From assembly GCF_001719045.1 (NCBI RefSeq), contig NZ_CP015423.1:5207501-5271500 (forward strand): DNA of 64,000 nt, written 5' to 3'. Shown here one piece after another: positions 45,046-53,477 of the stretch (position 1 is its first letter; each line of letters starts with the position of its first letter). This DNA comes from Paenibacillus polymyxa. GTDB lineage: Bacteria > Bacillota > Bacilli > Paenibacillales > Paenibacillaceae. The notes under the pieces were generated by a model, which was given only the letters and a program-made list of their open reading frames with translations, was not told the origin of the DNA and ran no database searches. Made by a program: the position numbers and the translations under genes.

Positions 45046-46311
45046 ATGAGTTTTCTTAGCAATTTATTCAGAAGAAAGCCACAGGCAGCGCCAAGGCCGT
45101 TATTTTATGATATTGTGTGCCCTTATTGCTTTAGTAAATTCTCCCCGGAGGACGTGGTATTCCGTGCTTCTCATCACCGTGAAGATGACGAGGACTATGC
45201 TTTGGGTGAAGATGAGCTGTTGAACAAATATCGGGAGCGTTTTGGCTTGGACAGTGTGCATGATATGGAGGCAATTTTGCATCCCCTTGATGTCCCTGAG
45301 GAACATCGATTGTATTCTGATCATGTACTGACAGGATTGACGGACCGTTATGGCGAGCTGACACGCCACCGACTGTGCCCGCACTGCCATAACGAGTTGC
45401 CCGTGACCGCGGGTAAGGTGCCTAGCAATATCATTTCGATTATTGGAGCTTCGCAGGCGGGGAAATCTGTCTATATGACCTCCCTGATTCACACGTTGCA
45501 GCATGTTACGGCCGATCATTTTGACGCAGCTTGCATGCCGCTCAATGCAGAGATCAGCCGAAAGTTCCGCACCATGTATGAGGAACCCCTATTTGAACGA
45601 GGCGATCTGCTTACATCGACACAAAAAGAAAAGATGCAGGAGCCTTTTATCTTCCAGTTTGTATTTAAGGATGAGGAAAAGCCGCCACTGACGCTGGTAT
45701 TTTTTGATGTCGCCGGTGAGGGAATGGTAGATCAGGACTATCTGGGACTGCATGGACAGCATATTAAGAATTCAGCAGGTATTCTCTTTATGGTCGATCC
45801 ACTGCAAATCCGCTCTATTCGGGAGCGTATTAAGATTAACCTTGGCGATAAGCCGGGTGAATGGGTCTCGCAATATGATGAACCGCGTGATGTCGTACTT
45901 ACGATGTTCGGTGATTTTATCGCTTATCAGGAAAAAGGGAAAACGGACATTCCGACCGCTGTCGTCCTGACCAAAAGTGATATGCTTACTGCATTGGCAG
46001 ATGAAGAAGGCACATACATCAAGACGAATAGCAATATTTTTAATCCGATGGAGCATCGCAAATATATGGATTTGGATGAGTTCGCGAACATTGATGGCGA
46101 AGTTCGACGCTTCATCGAAAAGGTGGATAAGCCGTTCAAGGGCACGATGGATGTATATTTTACGGATACGGCCTATTTCGCGGTTTCCGCGCTGGGTAGC
46201 AATCCGGTGGAGCAAAAGCTACAAGGATTGGTTAGTCCGATCCGTGTGGATGAGCCATTCATTTGGCTGCTTTATAAGTTGAAGTACATTGAGGGGAGAG
46301 AATCACAGTGA
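45046..46311 (+). CDS. Zinc-finger P-loop GTPase, DO-GTPase2-like
   Basis: A 421-aa cytoplasmic protein. A treble-clef-like zinc site uses CPYC (25-28) and CPHC (111-114). The GTPase domain follows with P-loop GASQAGKS (134-141), G3 motif DVAGEG (221-226) and G4-like TKSD (309-312). This matches the DO-GTPase2 class that Aravind and co-workers described in NTP-dependent bacterial conflict systems. AAAGGAGGCC precedes the ATG. Its stop overlaps the next start (GTGA), and the next gene resembles GTPase-associated protein 1, as expected for that class. It likely acts as a switch controlling assembly of the complex; effectors unknown. Confidence 0.8.
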   Translation: MSFLSNLFRRKPQAAPRPLFYDIVCPYCFSKFSPEDVVFRASHHREDDEDYALGEDELLNKYRERFGLDSVHDMEAILHPLDVPEEHRLYSDHVLTGLTDRYGELTRHRLCPHCHNELPVTAGKVPSNIISIIGASQAGKSVYMTSLIHTLQHVTADHFDAACMPLNAEISRKFRTMYEEPLFERGDLLTSTQKEKMQEPFIFQFVFKDEEKPPLTLVFFDVAGEGMVDQDYLGLHGQHIKNSAGILFMVDPLQIRSIRERIKINLGDKPGEWVSQYDEPRDVVLTMFGDFIAYQEKGKTDIPTAVVLTKSDMLTALADEEGTYIKTNSNIFNPMEHRKYMDLDEFANIDGEVRRFIEKVDKPFKGTMDVYFTDTAYFAVSALGSNPVEQKLQGLVSPIRVDEPFIWLLYKLKYIEGRESQ

Positions 46312-49300
46312 GTTATTCTACCTCTCATTTGATACAACAGCAGATGTACACACGGGAACGGCGTGGAATTTTCCGTTCTACGGAAGGCTTCGATACAGTG
46401 GCTAATTCCAAAGGATTGGATGCTTCTTTTATTAAAAAGGTGCTCCATCCCTTATGTGTATATGATGCGCCTGCTGCTTTGACGGCGCGTGGCGAGAAGC
46501 AGGAAAGCGTCTATCCAGAAGCCATGCATCTGGTACGGACGGAGTCCGGGGATGTAGTGCTTGGCCGCAGTATTTATAAGGCTGCGGATTTTACTGGGCT
46601 GCGGAGCGCCTTTTTCACGCACAACTATGTGATTCCAGCCGGACATGGTGAATCTCCGTCTGACTATAAGCAGTGGCTGAACACATCATTTGTTGATACC
46701 TATGATATTGAGCAGGGAACGGATTTACCGGAATTGGAGCGTCTACCGGGTGGAAGTGTATTTCCGGCTGTTGACCCGTCTACAGTGCTGGCTCAATTGC
46801 AGCTGAGCGAAGAAGTGTTCAAACAGCTTTTATACGCAGTCATGATGTCCGCAGCGGGTCGCAAAAAGGTATATGTAGCATTGAATGTTCCTGTAGAAGC
46901 GGTCGGATCTTCAGCCAAGCAGCTGCTGGGTGTGCTGTATGCGGCACTGCCTTATGCATTTCGGAACAGACTCGGATTTCTTACATATGCACAGGAACCG
47001 AACAGCAGAAAAGGCATTCACTTGATGTTCGTTGAGCCTTTTAGTTTGCGTCCCGGTGATCGGAATGTGGAAAAGGACTTTGTATTTGACCTGTCTAACC
47101 ATAGTCGAATACTTAATGTGGATGCAGAGCAGGTGAGACAGCCGTATTTTGACTGGATTGTCCGCACGTTGCTGAATGGTGAGACGCTGGATGATTTCTT
47201 CAAATTTGCCGAGCAAATGCTGACAGGTATGGAGGCAGGGCGTGATTTGACTCCATCCAGCTATCATGAGCTCATTACGTTGTACAGAATTGAGCAGGGA
47301 GAGCGGGCATTATACAACGAACAACGAATCGCTGTATTACGAAGCTTGACTGATTATTTATCGCCACCCGATTCGCTGCCACGTAAAATGAGGCTGAATG
47401 ATCTGTTTCTATCGTTTTTTGATCATGAATTTGATCGGGTGAAGGATGGATATATTCCAGATGTAGGTCTAGTCGATAGTTTCAAGGACTATTATAAAGT
47501 TCATGCACGCAGCAGCGAAAATCGGTTGGTGGAATATTTAATCCGTTCGCTAAACAATGCTTATACTGCCAGAAATACGGAAGCAGTCACGTATATTTAC
47601 CATACGATTGAGGAGAATCCGTCATTAGGCAAGGCATATTTTACGAAAGTGCTGGGTAATCCGGCGCTTACAAAAATGCTGTTCATTCCCTACATGGACA
47701 GTCAGATGAAAAGAACACCGGATGCCAAGGGGCTGCTGGCCGTTGTGCATGAATGGGGCAGTCGGTATATCGAAGTGTCGGCGAATGCCGATTTTCAGCT
47801 TTTGGCAGAATCTGCACTGATGGGAAGACTGCGTGCCGAAAGAAAACCAGTAGAGGCTGTGGCTGCCATTCACCAACGCTTGCGTCAATGGGACAGCAGC
47901 TCTGCTGTAGGCAAACTGTCCCCGCTGGAGCAATCTGGATTGACAGAGCGCCTGCAGGAAGCGTCGGATCGGTATTTACTTACCGAAGTAGAGCTAAAAG
48001 AAATATCACCCGATCAGGTCGTACAGATTCCATTTTTTACACGTCCCGATTTGGTGCAGTGGGTTGGAAAGCTGCCTGCTCCCCTCAAGGGACAAGCAGT
48101 GCGATTGATTGCGGCTTACGATTGGTTTAATACGGAGGAACCGGAACCGTCGGTGCTGGACGGCCTGGAGCCTGGCGAAGTAGAAAAGGTACAGGATTGG
48201 GCTTATGGCTGGCTGCCCCAGCAGCTTGCGGAAGGCCATTTTGCCCGTCTGTTGCCTGCATTCTATCGTTCTGACGGGCCGGGAGAAGGAATATTGGACT
48301 TCGCTCGTCTGGTCAGTTCGATCCGCAAATGGGCGAAGGATAACGATACGATGTACCGCTTTATCCGATGGTCGGAACAACACCCCGAGTTTGCCACTCC
48401 ACGTGGCGGTTTCGAACCGTCGTATCGACGTGCGCTACTTCTATTCTTCCAAAAGGAAGGACGAGAGGGACTGCATAAAAAAACGCTGTGGCGTCAATAT
48501 TTTGAACCTGCAAAGCCTGCTTTTAAAAATTTTTATTTGGCAGCAAAGCGGGAGACGGACACACCGTTGGTTAAAACACTTCGTCGTTTTCGTAAAGGTG
48601 GGGTGATTTCCGGGATCGTGCTGATTGTCATTGCAGGTACGCTCGGCGGCCTGAAAGCAACCGGGGTGATCGGATCTGGTGACACACCTGCGCCTGTTGC
48701 TGCTCCGAAGCCTGTACAACAGCCTGTAGAGCCTACAGTGCCCGTAAAAGAGGAGCCTACGGCGATAGTGACACATGTGCCTAATACCAAGTCCACTACG
48801 AAAATGGTCAAGCTGTTGTTTGCGTTTCAGACATCGACAGAGCAGGCAGAATTTAAGCCGAAGAAGCTCGTCATTGTCGGGGCGGACCAACAGGAGCACT
48901 TATACGAAAATTTTACGCTTGCTGAACAGAACGACAAGGAAGCTGCCAGTAATGCGAACAATGACCCATCCGGTGACGTAATTACTGGGAGCGCCACTAC
49001 AAAAAGTACGACAGCAGATGGACAATCCACGGACAGTGGTTCCACAGCTCGTGGTAGTACATCCAGTGGAACAAGCGGCGATCAGTCTGGAGCAGTGACA
49101 GGCAACACGGACGGAGGCTCGACTTCGGAGATTTCTACTGAGGGTAGTGGTATAGCAGCCGATAAAACCATAGGCAGCACGTCCGGTGATGGTACAGAGA
49201 CAAAGGAGTACGATCTGAAGAAGTATCCTTATCGTACGCTGTTGACCATTTGGCAAAGGCTGGAGCTGAACGATGCTAGCACGGTTACCGTTGATGGAGA

Positions 49301-49337
49301 AGAATACCCGCTGGTTCAAGTGAAGAGTGCAGACTAA
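46308..49337 (+). CDS. Membrane-anchored GTPase-associated protein 1 (GAP1)-like protein
   Basis: A 1009-aa protein starting at GTG, which overlaps the GTPase stop. The opening YTRERRGIFRSTEGFDTVA and VLHPLCVYDAP resemble the N-terminal domain (GAP1-N2) of GTPase-associated proteins. A large helical middle region follows up to about 760. One transmembrane helix (VISGIVLIVIAGTLGGLKA, about 765-785) leads into a low-complexity Pro/Thr then Ser/Thr/Gly-rich outer segment (about 880-965). It ends with a short folded tail (TLLTIWQRLELNDAS). So its large N-terminal part lies in the cytoplasm with the GTPase and the C-terminus outside. Last gene of the cluster. Confidence 0.75.
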   Translation: MSYSTSHLIQQQMYTRERRGIFRSTEGFDTVANSKGLDASFIKKVLHPLCVYDAPAALTARGEKQESVYPEAMHLVRTESGDVVLGRSIYKAADFTGLRSAFFTHNYVIPAGHGESPSDYKQWLNTSFVDTYDIEQGTDLPELERLPGGSVFPAVDPSTVLAQLQLSEEVFKQLLYAVMMSAAGRKKVYVALNVPVEAVGSSAKQLLGVLYAALPYAFRNRLGFLTYAQEPNSRKGIHLMFVEPFSLRPGDRNVEKDFVFDLSNHSRILNVDAEQVRQPYFDWIVRTLLNGETLDDFFKFAEQMLTGMEAGRDLTPSSYHELITLYRIEQGERALYNEQRIAVLRSLTDYLSPPDSLPRKMRLNDLFLSFFDHEFDRVKDGYIPDVGLVDSFKDYYKVHARSSENRLVEYLIRSLNNAYTARNTEAVTYIYHTIEENPSLGKAYFTKVLGNPALTKMLFIPYMDSQMKRTPDAKGLLAVVHEWGSRYIEVSANADFQLLAESALMGRLRAERKPVEAVAAIHQRLRQWDSSSAVGKLSPLEQSGLTERLQEASDRYLLTEVELKEISPDQVVQIPFFTRPDLVQWVGKLPAPLKGQAVRLIAAYDWFNTEEPEPSVLDGLEPGEVEKVQDWAYGWLPQQLAEGHFARLLPAFYRSDGPGEGILDFARLVSSIRKWAKDNDTMYRFIRWSEQHPEFATPRGGFEPSYRRALLLFFQKEGREGLHKKTLWRQYFEPAKPAFKNFYLAAKRETDTPLVKTLRRFRKGGVISGIVLIVIAGTLGGLKATGVIGSGDTPAPVAAPKPVQQPVEPTVPVKEEPTAIVTHVPNTKSTTKMVKLLFAFQTSTEQAEFKPKKLVIVGADQQEHLYENFTLAEQNDKEAASNANNDPSGDVITGSATTKSTTADGQSTDSGSTARGSTSSGTSGDQSGAVTGNTDGGSTSEISTEGSGIAADKTIGSTSGDGTETKEYDLKKYPYRTLLTIWQRLELNDASTVTVDGEEYPLVQVKSAD

Positions 49338-49361
49338 GCAACTATAAAACAGAAATAAAGT

Positions 49362-49398
49362 AAAAGACGGGCTTCCTTCAAGGGCTCGTCTTTTAATA
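49362..49398 (+). terminator. Intrinsic terminator of the vWA/tubulin-like cluster
   Basis: AAAAGACGGGC (49362-49372) / GCTCGTCTTTT (49384-49394), 11 bp with one G-U pair; the U tract is the T4 of the stem. It is self-complementary with A and T tracts on both sides. Confidence 0.75.
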
Positions 49399-49474
49399 TA
49401 CATAAATTTCCATGAAGAATGAATTCGTAATTTGAAATTCATCTTATCTAGTAAAGCATTATTTTACGAAAGTA

Positions 49475-49503
49475 TTGACACCAAGTAGGCAGCTGATTAA
49501 AAT
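49475..49503 (+). promoter_or_regulatory. Promoter of the MarR/MFS pair
   Basis: TTGACA (49475-49480), 17-base spacer, TAAAAT (49498-49503), immediately followed by a palindrome. Confidence 0.7.
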
Positions 49504-49521
49504 TAGTTGGAATTCAAACTA
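49504..49521 (+). promoter_or_regulatory. Probable MarR operator
   Basis: TAGTTGGAATTCAAACTA is an 18-bp near-perfect palindrome (one mismatched pair) that begins right after the -10 hexamer. A MarR dimer bound here would block the promoter, giving autorepression. Confidence 0.65.
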
Positions 49522-49555
49522 TTAAATTTAGATGGATATGGAGGTTCGTAGTGAG

Positions 49556-50023
49556 ATGGGAAGTGAGGTGTATCCCGTTTGTCTTCCTTGTGAGGAAGAG
49601 AGCACAATGTATTTAATTAAATGGATTTTCACTACCGTCCGGCGCGAAATTGAAACGGCACTGCGCCCTTTGGGACTCACCTCCCCACAATCGCAGACGC
49701 TCTATATACTGGCGGTATCGCCTGGAGTCACCAATACGGATTTGGAAAGGCTATTGCTTATTGATAAATCAAGCGTTACCAGCCTGGTTAACGGGATCGT
49801 TAAGAAAAACTGGGCAATACGCAAAAGTCACCCGGAAGATGCACGAATGAAGCAAATCTATTTGACTGAGGAAGGCTTAGAGATTCACAAAGTAGCTGAA
49901 CGTACTATTGAGGCAATTAAAAGCTCGGTAGGTGAAACATTATCTGTAGGAGAATCGGAGACGCTACGCTGTCTGCTTAAAAAAATTCTCCGCGACTACC
50001 ACCCTGCGGACACCCGCGTTTGA
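49556..50023 (+). CDS. MarR-family transcriptional regulator
   Basis: About 155 aa. The winged helix shows LGLTSPQSQTLYILAVSPG, the recognition helix LLLIDKSSVTSLVNGIVKK and the wing HPEDARMKQIYLTEEG. The frame also allows starts at 49532 and 49538. TGGAGG (49538-49543) best serves ATG 49556, though the gap of 12 bases is long. It is followed 92 bases later by a drug-type MFS transporter, and both are likely repressed from the palindrome at 49504 until a toxic compound binds MarR. Two cysteines (CLPC) near the N-terminus might sense oxidation. Confidence 0.8.
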   Translation: MGSEVYPVCLPCEEESTMYLIKWIFTTVRREIETALRPLGLTSPQSQTLYILAVSPGVTNTDLERLLLIDKSSVTSLVNGIVKKNWAIRKSHPEDARMKQIYLTEEGLEIHKVAERTIEAIKSSVGETLSVGESETLRCLLKKILRDYHPADTRV

Positions 50024-50115
50024 GCGGATATATAGAGAATTTGCCCGGATAGGGGTATCAAAAACAGTGAAATATGATCTTAGATAAGAGGTTTACAGGA
50101 GAGGGAGACAACCAA

Positions 50116-51498
50116 ATGATAAATGAACAAACTTATCCCAATGCGGATAAGCTTATGCGAGTGCTAGCTTTCACACTTGTTTTTTCAGTGATGAACGCTT
50201 TTATGTTTAATGTCGTTATGCCTGTAATTCGAGAGGAGTTTCATATTAGTGCTTCCGATGTAAGTTGGTTGCTGACTGGCTATATGATCGTGTATGCAGT
50301 TGGCTCGGTGACCTACGGCAAATTGGCAGATAAATATCGTCTTAAGGATTTGCTGACGTTTGGGATTATCTTTTTTGCACTGGGTTCGCTTATTGGACTG
50401 TTGGCCAATCAATTTTGGATGCTCATTGTAGCTCGTTTGCTTCAGGCTGCAGGGGCTGCTGTTATTCCGGCAACTGCTATGATCGTCCCAGTCCGTTATT
50501 TCTCGGCTGAAAAAAGGGGACGTGCTTTGGGCGTCACAGCAATCGGCTTGGCGTTAGGTACTGCACTGGCTCCGATTATTTCCGGTTTGATCACAGGCTT
50601 TGCAAGCTGGCGTTTTTTGTTCGTCATTTCCATGCTGCCACTGATCGCATTGCCGTTTTTCCGCAAATATTTGGACGATCAGCGTGGAGAGGATCAGAAG
50701 TTCGATTTTCTGGGTGGATTATTACTGGGTGGAACAGTAGCCTTCTTATTACTTTCGATTTCGCAAACTAATATGATGTTTTTTCTGGTCGGTGTGGTGT
50801 TATTCGCACTGTTTATATGGCGCATTAACACTGCGCATGATCCATTCATCCAGCCGAAGCTGTTCCGTAACAAGCAATATTCATACGGGCTCCTTATCGC
50901 TTTTTTAGGGACGGGGATTAGCTTTGGATTGCCGTACTTGGCACCGCAGTTTCTGAACAGTCTCAATCAGCTCACGCCGGCAATAATTGGACTGGTTATG
51001 TTTCCGGCTGCTATTGCTTCGGCTCTATTGGGTAAAAGAGGAGGGCGTTTGGCGGATAGCAAAGGAAATTCGTTTCTCGTCTATACAGCTGTATCGCTTT
51101 TGTTTATCTGTTTTATCAGCTTGTCAACATTTGTGGGTGCCTCTCCGTATCTGATTTTATTTTTGCTTATTTTCGGAAACGTAGGTCAGACCTTCATGCA
51201 AATTGCCATGTCCAACACGATTTCTCGTACCTTGTCGAAAGATCAGATTGGTGTTGGAATGGGGCTGCTATCTCTGCTGAATTTCATTGCCGGGGCGATC
51301 ACGACAAGTATTTTGGGCAAAACGCTGGATAGTTCGTCGTCCTTTCATTTGAATCCTGTCGTATCTAATGTGCAGGTGTTCAATTTTAGCAATATTTTTA
51401 CGGTGCTTGCACTGATTGCGCTTGTGACGATGGGACTTTATGCGTTGCAATTCCGAAGGGGTTCACGCCGTAATACGCCTGCTGTTGAGCAAGGATAA
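50116..51498 (+). CDS. MFS drug efflux transporter
   Basis: A 460-aa major facilitator with 12 to 14 transmembrane helices. Motif A GKLADKYRLKD follows the second helix; LLQAAGAAVIPATAMIVPVRYF and the motif-C region GLALGTALAPIISGLI mark it as a proton-driven drug exporter of the TetL/QacA/Bmr kind. The start is ATG 50116 behind AGGAGAGGGAG, not the frame start at 50074. It is co-transcribed with the MarR gene. The substrate range is unknown. The Arg-rich C-terminus is cytoplasmic. Confidence 0.85.
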   Translation: MINEQTYPNADKLMRVLAFTLVFSVMNAFMFNVVMPVIREEFHISASDVSWLLTGYMIVYAVGSVTYGKLADKYRLKDLLTFGIIFFALGSLIGLLANQFWMLIVARLLQAAGAAVIPATAMIVPVRYFSAEKRGRALGVTAIGLALGTALAPIISGLITGFASWRFLFVISMLPLIALPFFRKYLDDQRGEDQKFDFLGGLLLGGTVAFLLLSISQTNMMFFLVGVVLFALFIWRINTAHDPFIQPKLFRNKQYSYGLLIAFLGTGISFGLPYLAPQFLNSLNQLTPAIIGLVMFPAAIASALLGKRGGRLADSKGNSFLVYTAVSLLFICFISLSTFVGASPYLILFLLIFGNVGQTFMQIAMSNTISRTLSKDQIGVGMGLLSLLNFIAGAITTSILGKTLDSSSSFHLNPVVSNVQVFNFSNIFTVLALIALVTMGLYALQFRRGSRRNTPAVEQG

Positions 51499-51578
51499 AC
51501 ATTTGATGTAAACTCATGCCAAAACAAGGGTATAATATAGAAGGAAAAGTTCATCTATGGAAGGACGGAGTGTCCGGC

Positions 51579-52148
51579 ATGACAAGAAACCTTCAATATG
51601 TACCCTATGGTTATGAGCCTCCGATCGAGACGCATAAAGGGACCATGGTCTACTATGATACGTTCGAGCAGATTACAGCCAGAGAGCTGGAGCTTTTTGC
51701 CGAAACGGGGGCTGCATTATCTTTTACAAAGCTGGTGTTGTATCCGCTACATGAAGAAACCGTCAGAAGAATGTGGAAGCAGCCGGTACGTTCGTATTAC
51801 AAGCGGGTGGACGAGCTGGGAGAGTGGCAGCGGGAGCAAGCTTTGAGTGCTGTTGTGATTGAGAACTGGGAAGGTAAGCGTAAAAAGTATACGCCGATTG
51901 AAGCAGCCATCCGTTTTTTGGCGGAAAAGTATACGACCCCACTTTTTTTGTACATGAGTCCTGAAACTGCAAATTTGTGCGCTTCTTATGCATCATTTGG
52001 AGAATGGATTAGAAATGTCAGATTGGTGCTTTCGAGCGACCCCCAGGAACTTCATCCGAAGCTTGCACAGTACCGTAATCGATGGAATACGGTCGAAGAA
52101 GCGACAAACCGTGACTCTAAGGTTGACAAAGCGGAGCATGAATTATAG
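51579..52148 (+). CDS. Hypothetical protein
   Basis: About 189 aa if it starts at ATG 51579, where GGACGGAGTG provides a modest ribosome-binding site. The same frame also has an ATG at 51516, but a TATAAT at 51531-51536 lies downstream of that one, which favours the shorter form. The protein is soluble with mixed alpha/beta character (TARELELFAETGAALSFTKL, YTPIEAAIRFLAEKYTTPL, WIRNVRLVLSSDPQELHPKL). I recognise no family. The promoter of the zinc-sparing ribosomal operon lies over its last codons. Confidence 0.55.
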   Translation: MTRNLQYVPYGYEPPIETHKGTMVYYDTFEQITARELELFAETGAALSFTKLVLYPLHEETVRRMWKQPVRSYYKRVDELGEWQREQALSAVVIENWEGKRKKYTPIEAAIRFLAEKYTTPLFLYMSPETANLCASYASFGEWIRNVRLVLSSDPQELHPKLAQYRNRWNTVEEATNRDSKVDKAEHEL

Positions 52149-52151
52149 AAT
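52123..52151 (+). promoter_or_regulatory. Promoter of the zinc-sparing L33/L31 operon
   Basis: TTGACA (52123-52128), 17-base spacer, TAGAAT (52146-52151). It overlaps the end of the preceding gene. The Zur box begins about nine bases downstream, as at the S14 gene. Confidence 0.7.
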
Positions 52152-52159
52152 AGAACTAA

Positions 52160-52174
52160 TCGTAAAAATTACTA
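52160..52174 (+). promoter_or_regulatory. Zur operator in front of L33
   Basis: TCGTAAAAATTACTA differs from the Zur consensus TCGTAATnATTACGA at two positions. It sits over the predicted transcription start, matching the arrangement at 16414. Confidence 0.72.
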
Positions 52175-52216
52175 TTGTAATTGTATACCATGTATTCCAA
52201 TTAAGGAGGAAGAGAA

Positions 52217-52366
52217 ATGCGCGTAATTGTTACCTTGGCATGCACCGAATCCGGTGATCGCAACTATACAACAACCAAGAACAAAAGAAATCATCCGGAG
52301 CGTCTTGAAATGAAAAAATACTCTCCGCGTCTGAAAAAGTACACGATCCATCGTGAAACTAGATAA
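52217..52366 (+). CDS. rpmG: 50S ribosomal protein L33, zinc-independent type
   Basis: A 49-aa protein too short for many gene callers. [20 protein letters not shown] and the [20 protein letters not shown] end are typical of L33. The zinc form has two CxxC pairs; here only one cysteine remains and the second pair is SPRL, so it cannot bind zinc in the usual way. AAGGAGGAAGAG precedes the ATG at 52217. The Zur box upstream indicates expression under zinc starvation. It heads a short operon with a broken gene and type B L31. Confidence 0.92.
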   Translation: MRVIVTLACTESGDRNYTTTKNKRNHPERLEMKKYSPRLKKYTIHRETR

Positions 52367-52474
52367 TTTGAGGTTTGCTGCATAGCAACCTGAATGATTC
52401 TGCTTCCTGAGCGAAGCCTGTTAAGTTTGCAAAAGCCTGCGTTATGGAACCGGCGAAAACTTGAATTAGTCTAG

Positions 52475-52857
52475 TGGACAGAGCGTCCAAAGTTAAAGCT
52501 TGCACCTAAGAAAACGGCTTTTTTTCAAGGCTGTATGATAGATGCCGAGCTACATGGTACGCTTTGCCTTTTGAATCGAAAGCACGTGGCTACCGAGTTC
52601 TCCTGTGCTGGTGTCAGCATTTGGGACGAGCCGGAGGACCATTCACTATATGCTTATATAACGATGAAGGCTGACGAAAGATCCGGAGCGTTCGTGCAAT
52701 GGGCGATGCGTATATGCGGCATCGTTTGCTTGTCGTTTACGAGCTTGAGCGCAACTGTTATGATCTGTCGTCTTTTTTTCTGGGACATAACCGTTCCTTT
52801 TGCCAACTGATGGAGTATTGCGCCAGTACGTTTAAGTTTGAAACTAAAACTACATGA
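52475..52857 (+). pseudogene. Frameshifted gene of unknown function between L33 and L31
   Basis: One frame is open from 52475 and reads through MIDAELHGTLCLLNRKHVA (ATG 52535) to SGAFVQWA near 52704. Protein-like sequence then continues in the -1 frame from 52705 as DAYMRHRLLVVYELERN, FFLGHNRSFCQLMEY and stops at TGA 52855. One missing base in GGGCGATGCG restores a single protein of about 107 residues or more. The uninterrupted plus frame after 52704 gives an implausible Cys/Ile-rich tail. It is either a real mutation or a sequencing error. The family is unknown; position suggests a zinc-starvation gene. Confidence 0.65.
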
Positions 52858-52874
52858 AAGATTAGGTGAAACTA

Positions 52875-53120
52875 ATGAAAAAAGATATTCATCCAACATT
52901 GAACAAAGTTATCTTTTTGGACCCTAGCTGTGGATTTACTTTCCTGAGTGCTTCCACTAAATATTCGCAAGAAACGATGGAATGGGAAGATGGCAACACA
53001 TACCCAGTTATCCGTGTAGATACTAGCTCCGCTTCCCACCCGTTCTTCACTGGTAAACAAAGAAACGTGGATATCGGTGGCCGTGTGGATCGCTTTAACA
53101 AAAAATATAACCTTAAGTAA
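52875..53120 (+). CDS. rpmE2: 50S ribosomal protein L31, type B (zinc-independent)
   Basis: An 81-aa type B L31 (YtiA-like): [42 protein letters not shown] and [11 protein letters not shown]. It lacks the CxxC pairs of the zinc-binding type A form. In B. subtilis this paralogue is Zur-repressed and displaces the zinc protein from ribosomes, freeing zinc. AGGTGA precedes ATG 52875. I see no separate Zur box or terminator between L33 and this gene, so it probably shares the promoter at 52123. Confidence 0.93.
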   Translation: MKKDIHPTLNKVIFLDPSCGFTFLSASTKYSQETMEWEDGNTYPVIRVDTSSASHPFFTGKQRNVDIGGRVDRFNKKYNLK

Positions 53121-53131
53121 GACTCGTCGAG

Positions 53132-53180
53132 AGCTAGGTTTACGGATTATGCCAATAATTCGTAAACCTAGCTTTTTTAT
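53132..53180 (+). terminator. Intrinsic terminator of the zinc-sparing ribosomal operon
   Basis: AGCTAGGTTTACG (53132-53144) / CGTAAACCTAGCT (53161-53173), 13 bp perfect, followed by TTTTTT. Confidence 0.92.
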
Positions 53181-53319
53181 TTTTTACGGATAGTTACATC
53201 CGAAACAACGCGAATAACAAATGTATTTTCAAGTCTCGAATTTAACACTCTTCTGGAACAGTCCATGAAGCTGCTGCTTTTTAATGCTAAATGAAGCTGA
53301 ACAATAGTCGACGAGGGCT

Positions 53320-53406
53320 ATGATGAAAAAAAGATACGAATATAACGTTTTAAGATATTCAGTAGCGGCATTGCTAATCTTGGCAACTAATCATTTTAAA
53401 ACGTAA
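53320..53406 (+). CDS. Possible 28-aa hydrophobic peptide
   Basis: ATG 53320 (or 53323) behind GAGGG opens a frame with a basic start MMKKRYEYN, a hydrophobic core VAALLILAT and the end NHFKT. A strong terminator begins 33 bases after its stop and nothing else lies between the terminators at 53132 and 53439. This suggests a short transcript coding for a small membrane or secreted peptide, or a small RNA. The remaining interval up to 53800 has no gene. Confidence 0.35.
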   Translation: MMKKRYEYNVLRYSVAALLILATNHFKT

Positions 53407-53438
53407 TTCTATACTTCGCATAGGCTGTCTTAATTTAA

Positions 53439-53477
53439 AAATAATCGCAGGTATCTAGCCTGCGATTATTTTTTTTT
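53439..53477 (+). terminator. Strong intrinsic terminator in the intergenic region
   Basis: AAATAATCGCAGG (53439-53451) / CCTGCGATTATTT (53459-53471), 13 bp perfect, loop of 7, followed by eight more T. It serves whatever is transcribed from 53181 onward. Confidence 0.9.

Noticed and set aside
52535..52810. An intact 91-aa gene between L33 and L31
   Set aside because: Its last 36 residues (from about MRICGIVCLSF) are unlike the first part, while the -1 frame continues a plausible protein. I call it a frameshifted gene instead.
53132..53477. Riboswitch between the L31 gene and the S-layer genes
   Set aside because: Only simple terminator hairpins are visible; no conserved riboswitch core is recognisable, and the S-layer start lies 320 bases further on.
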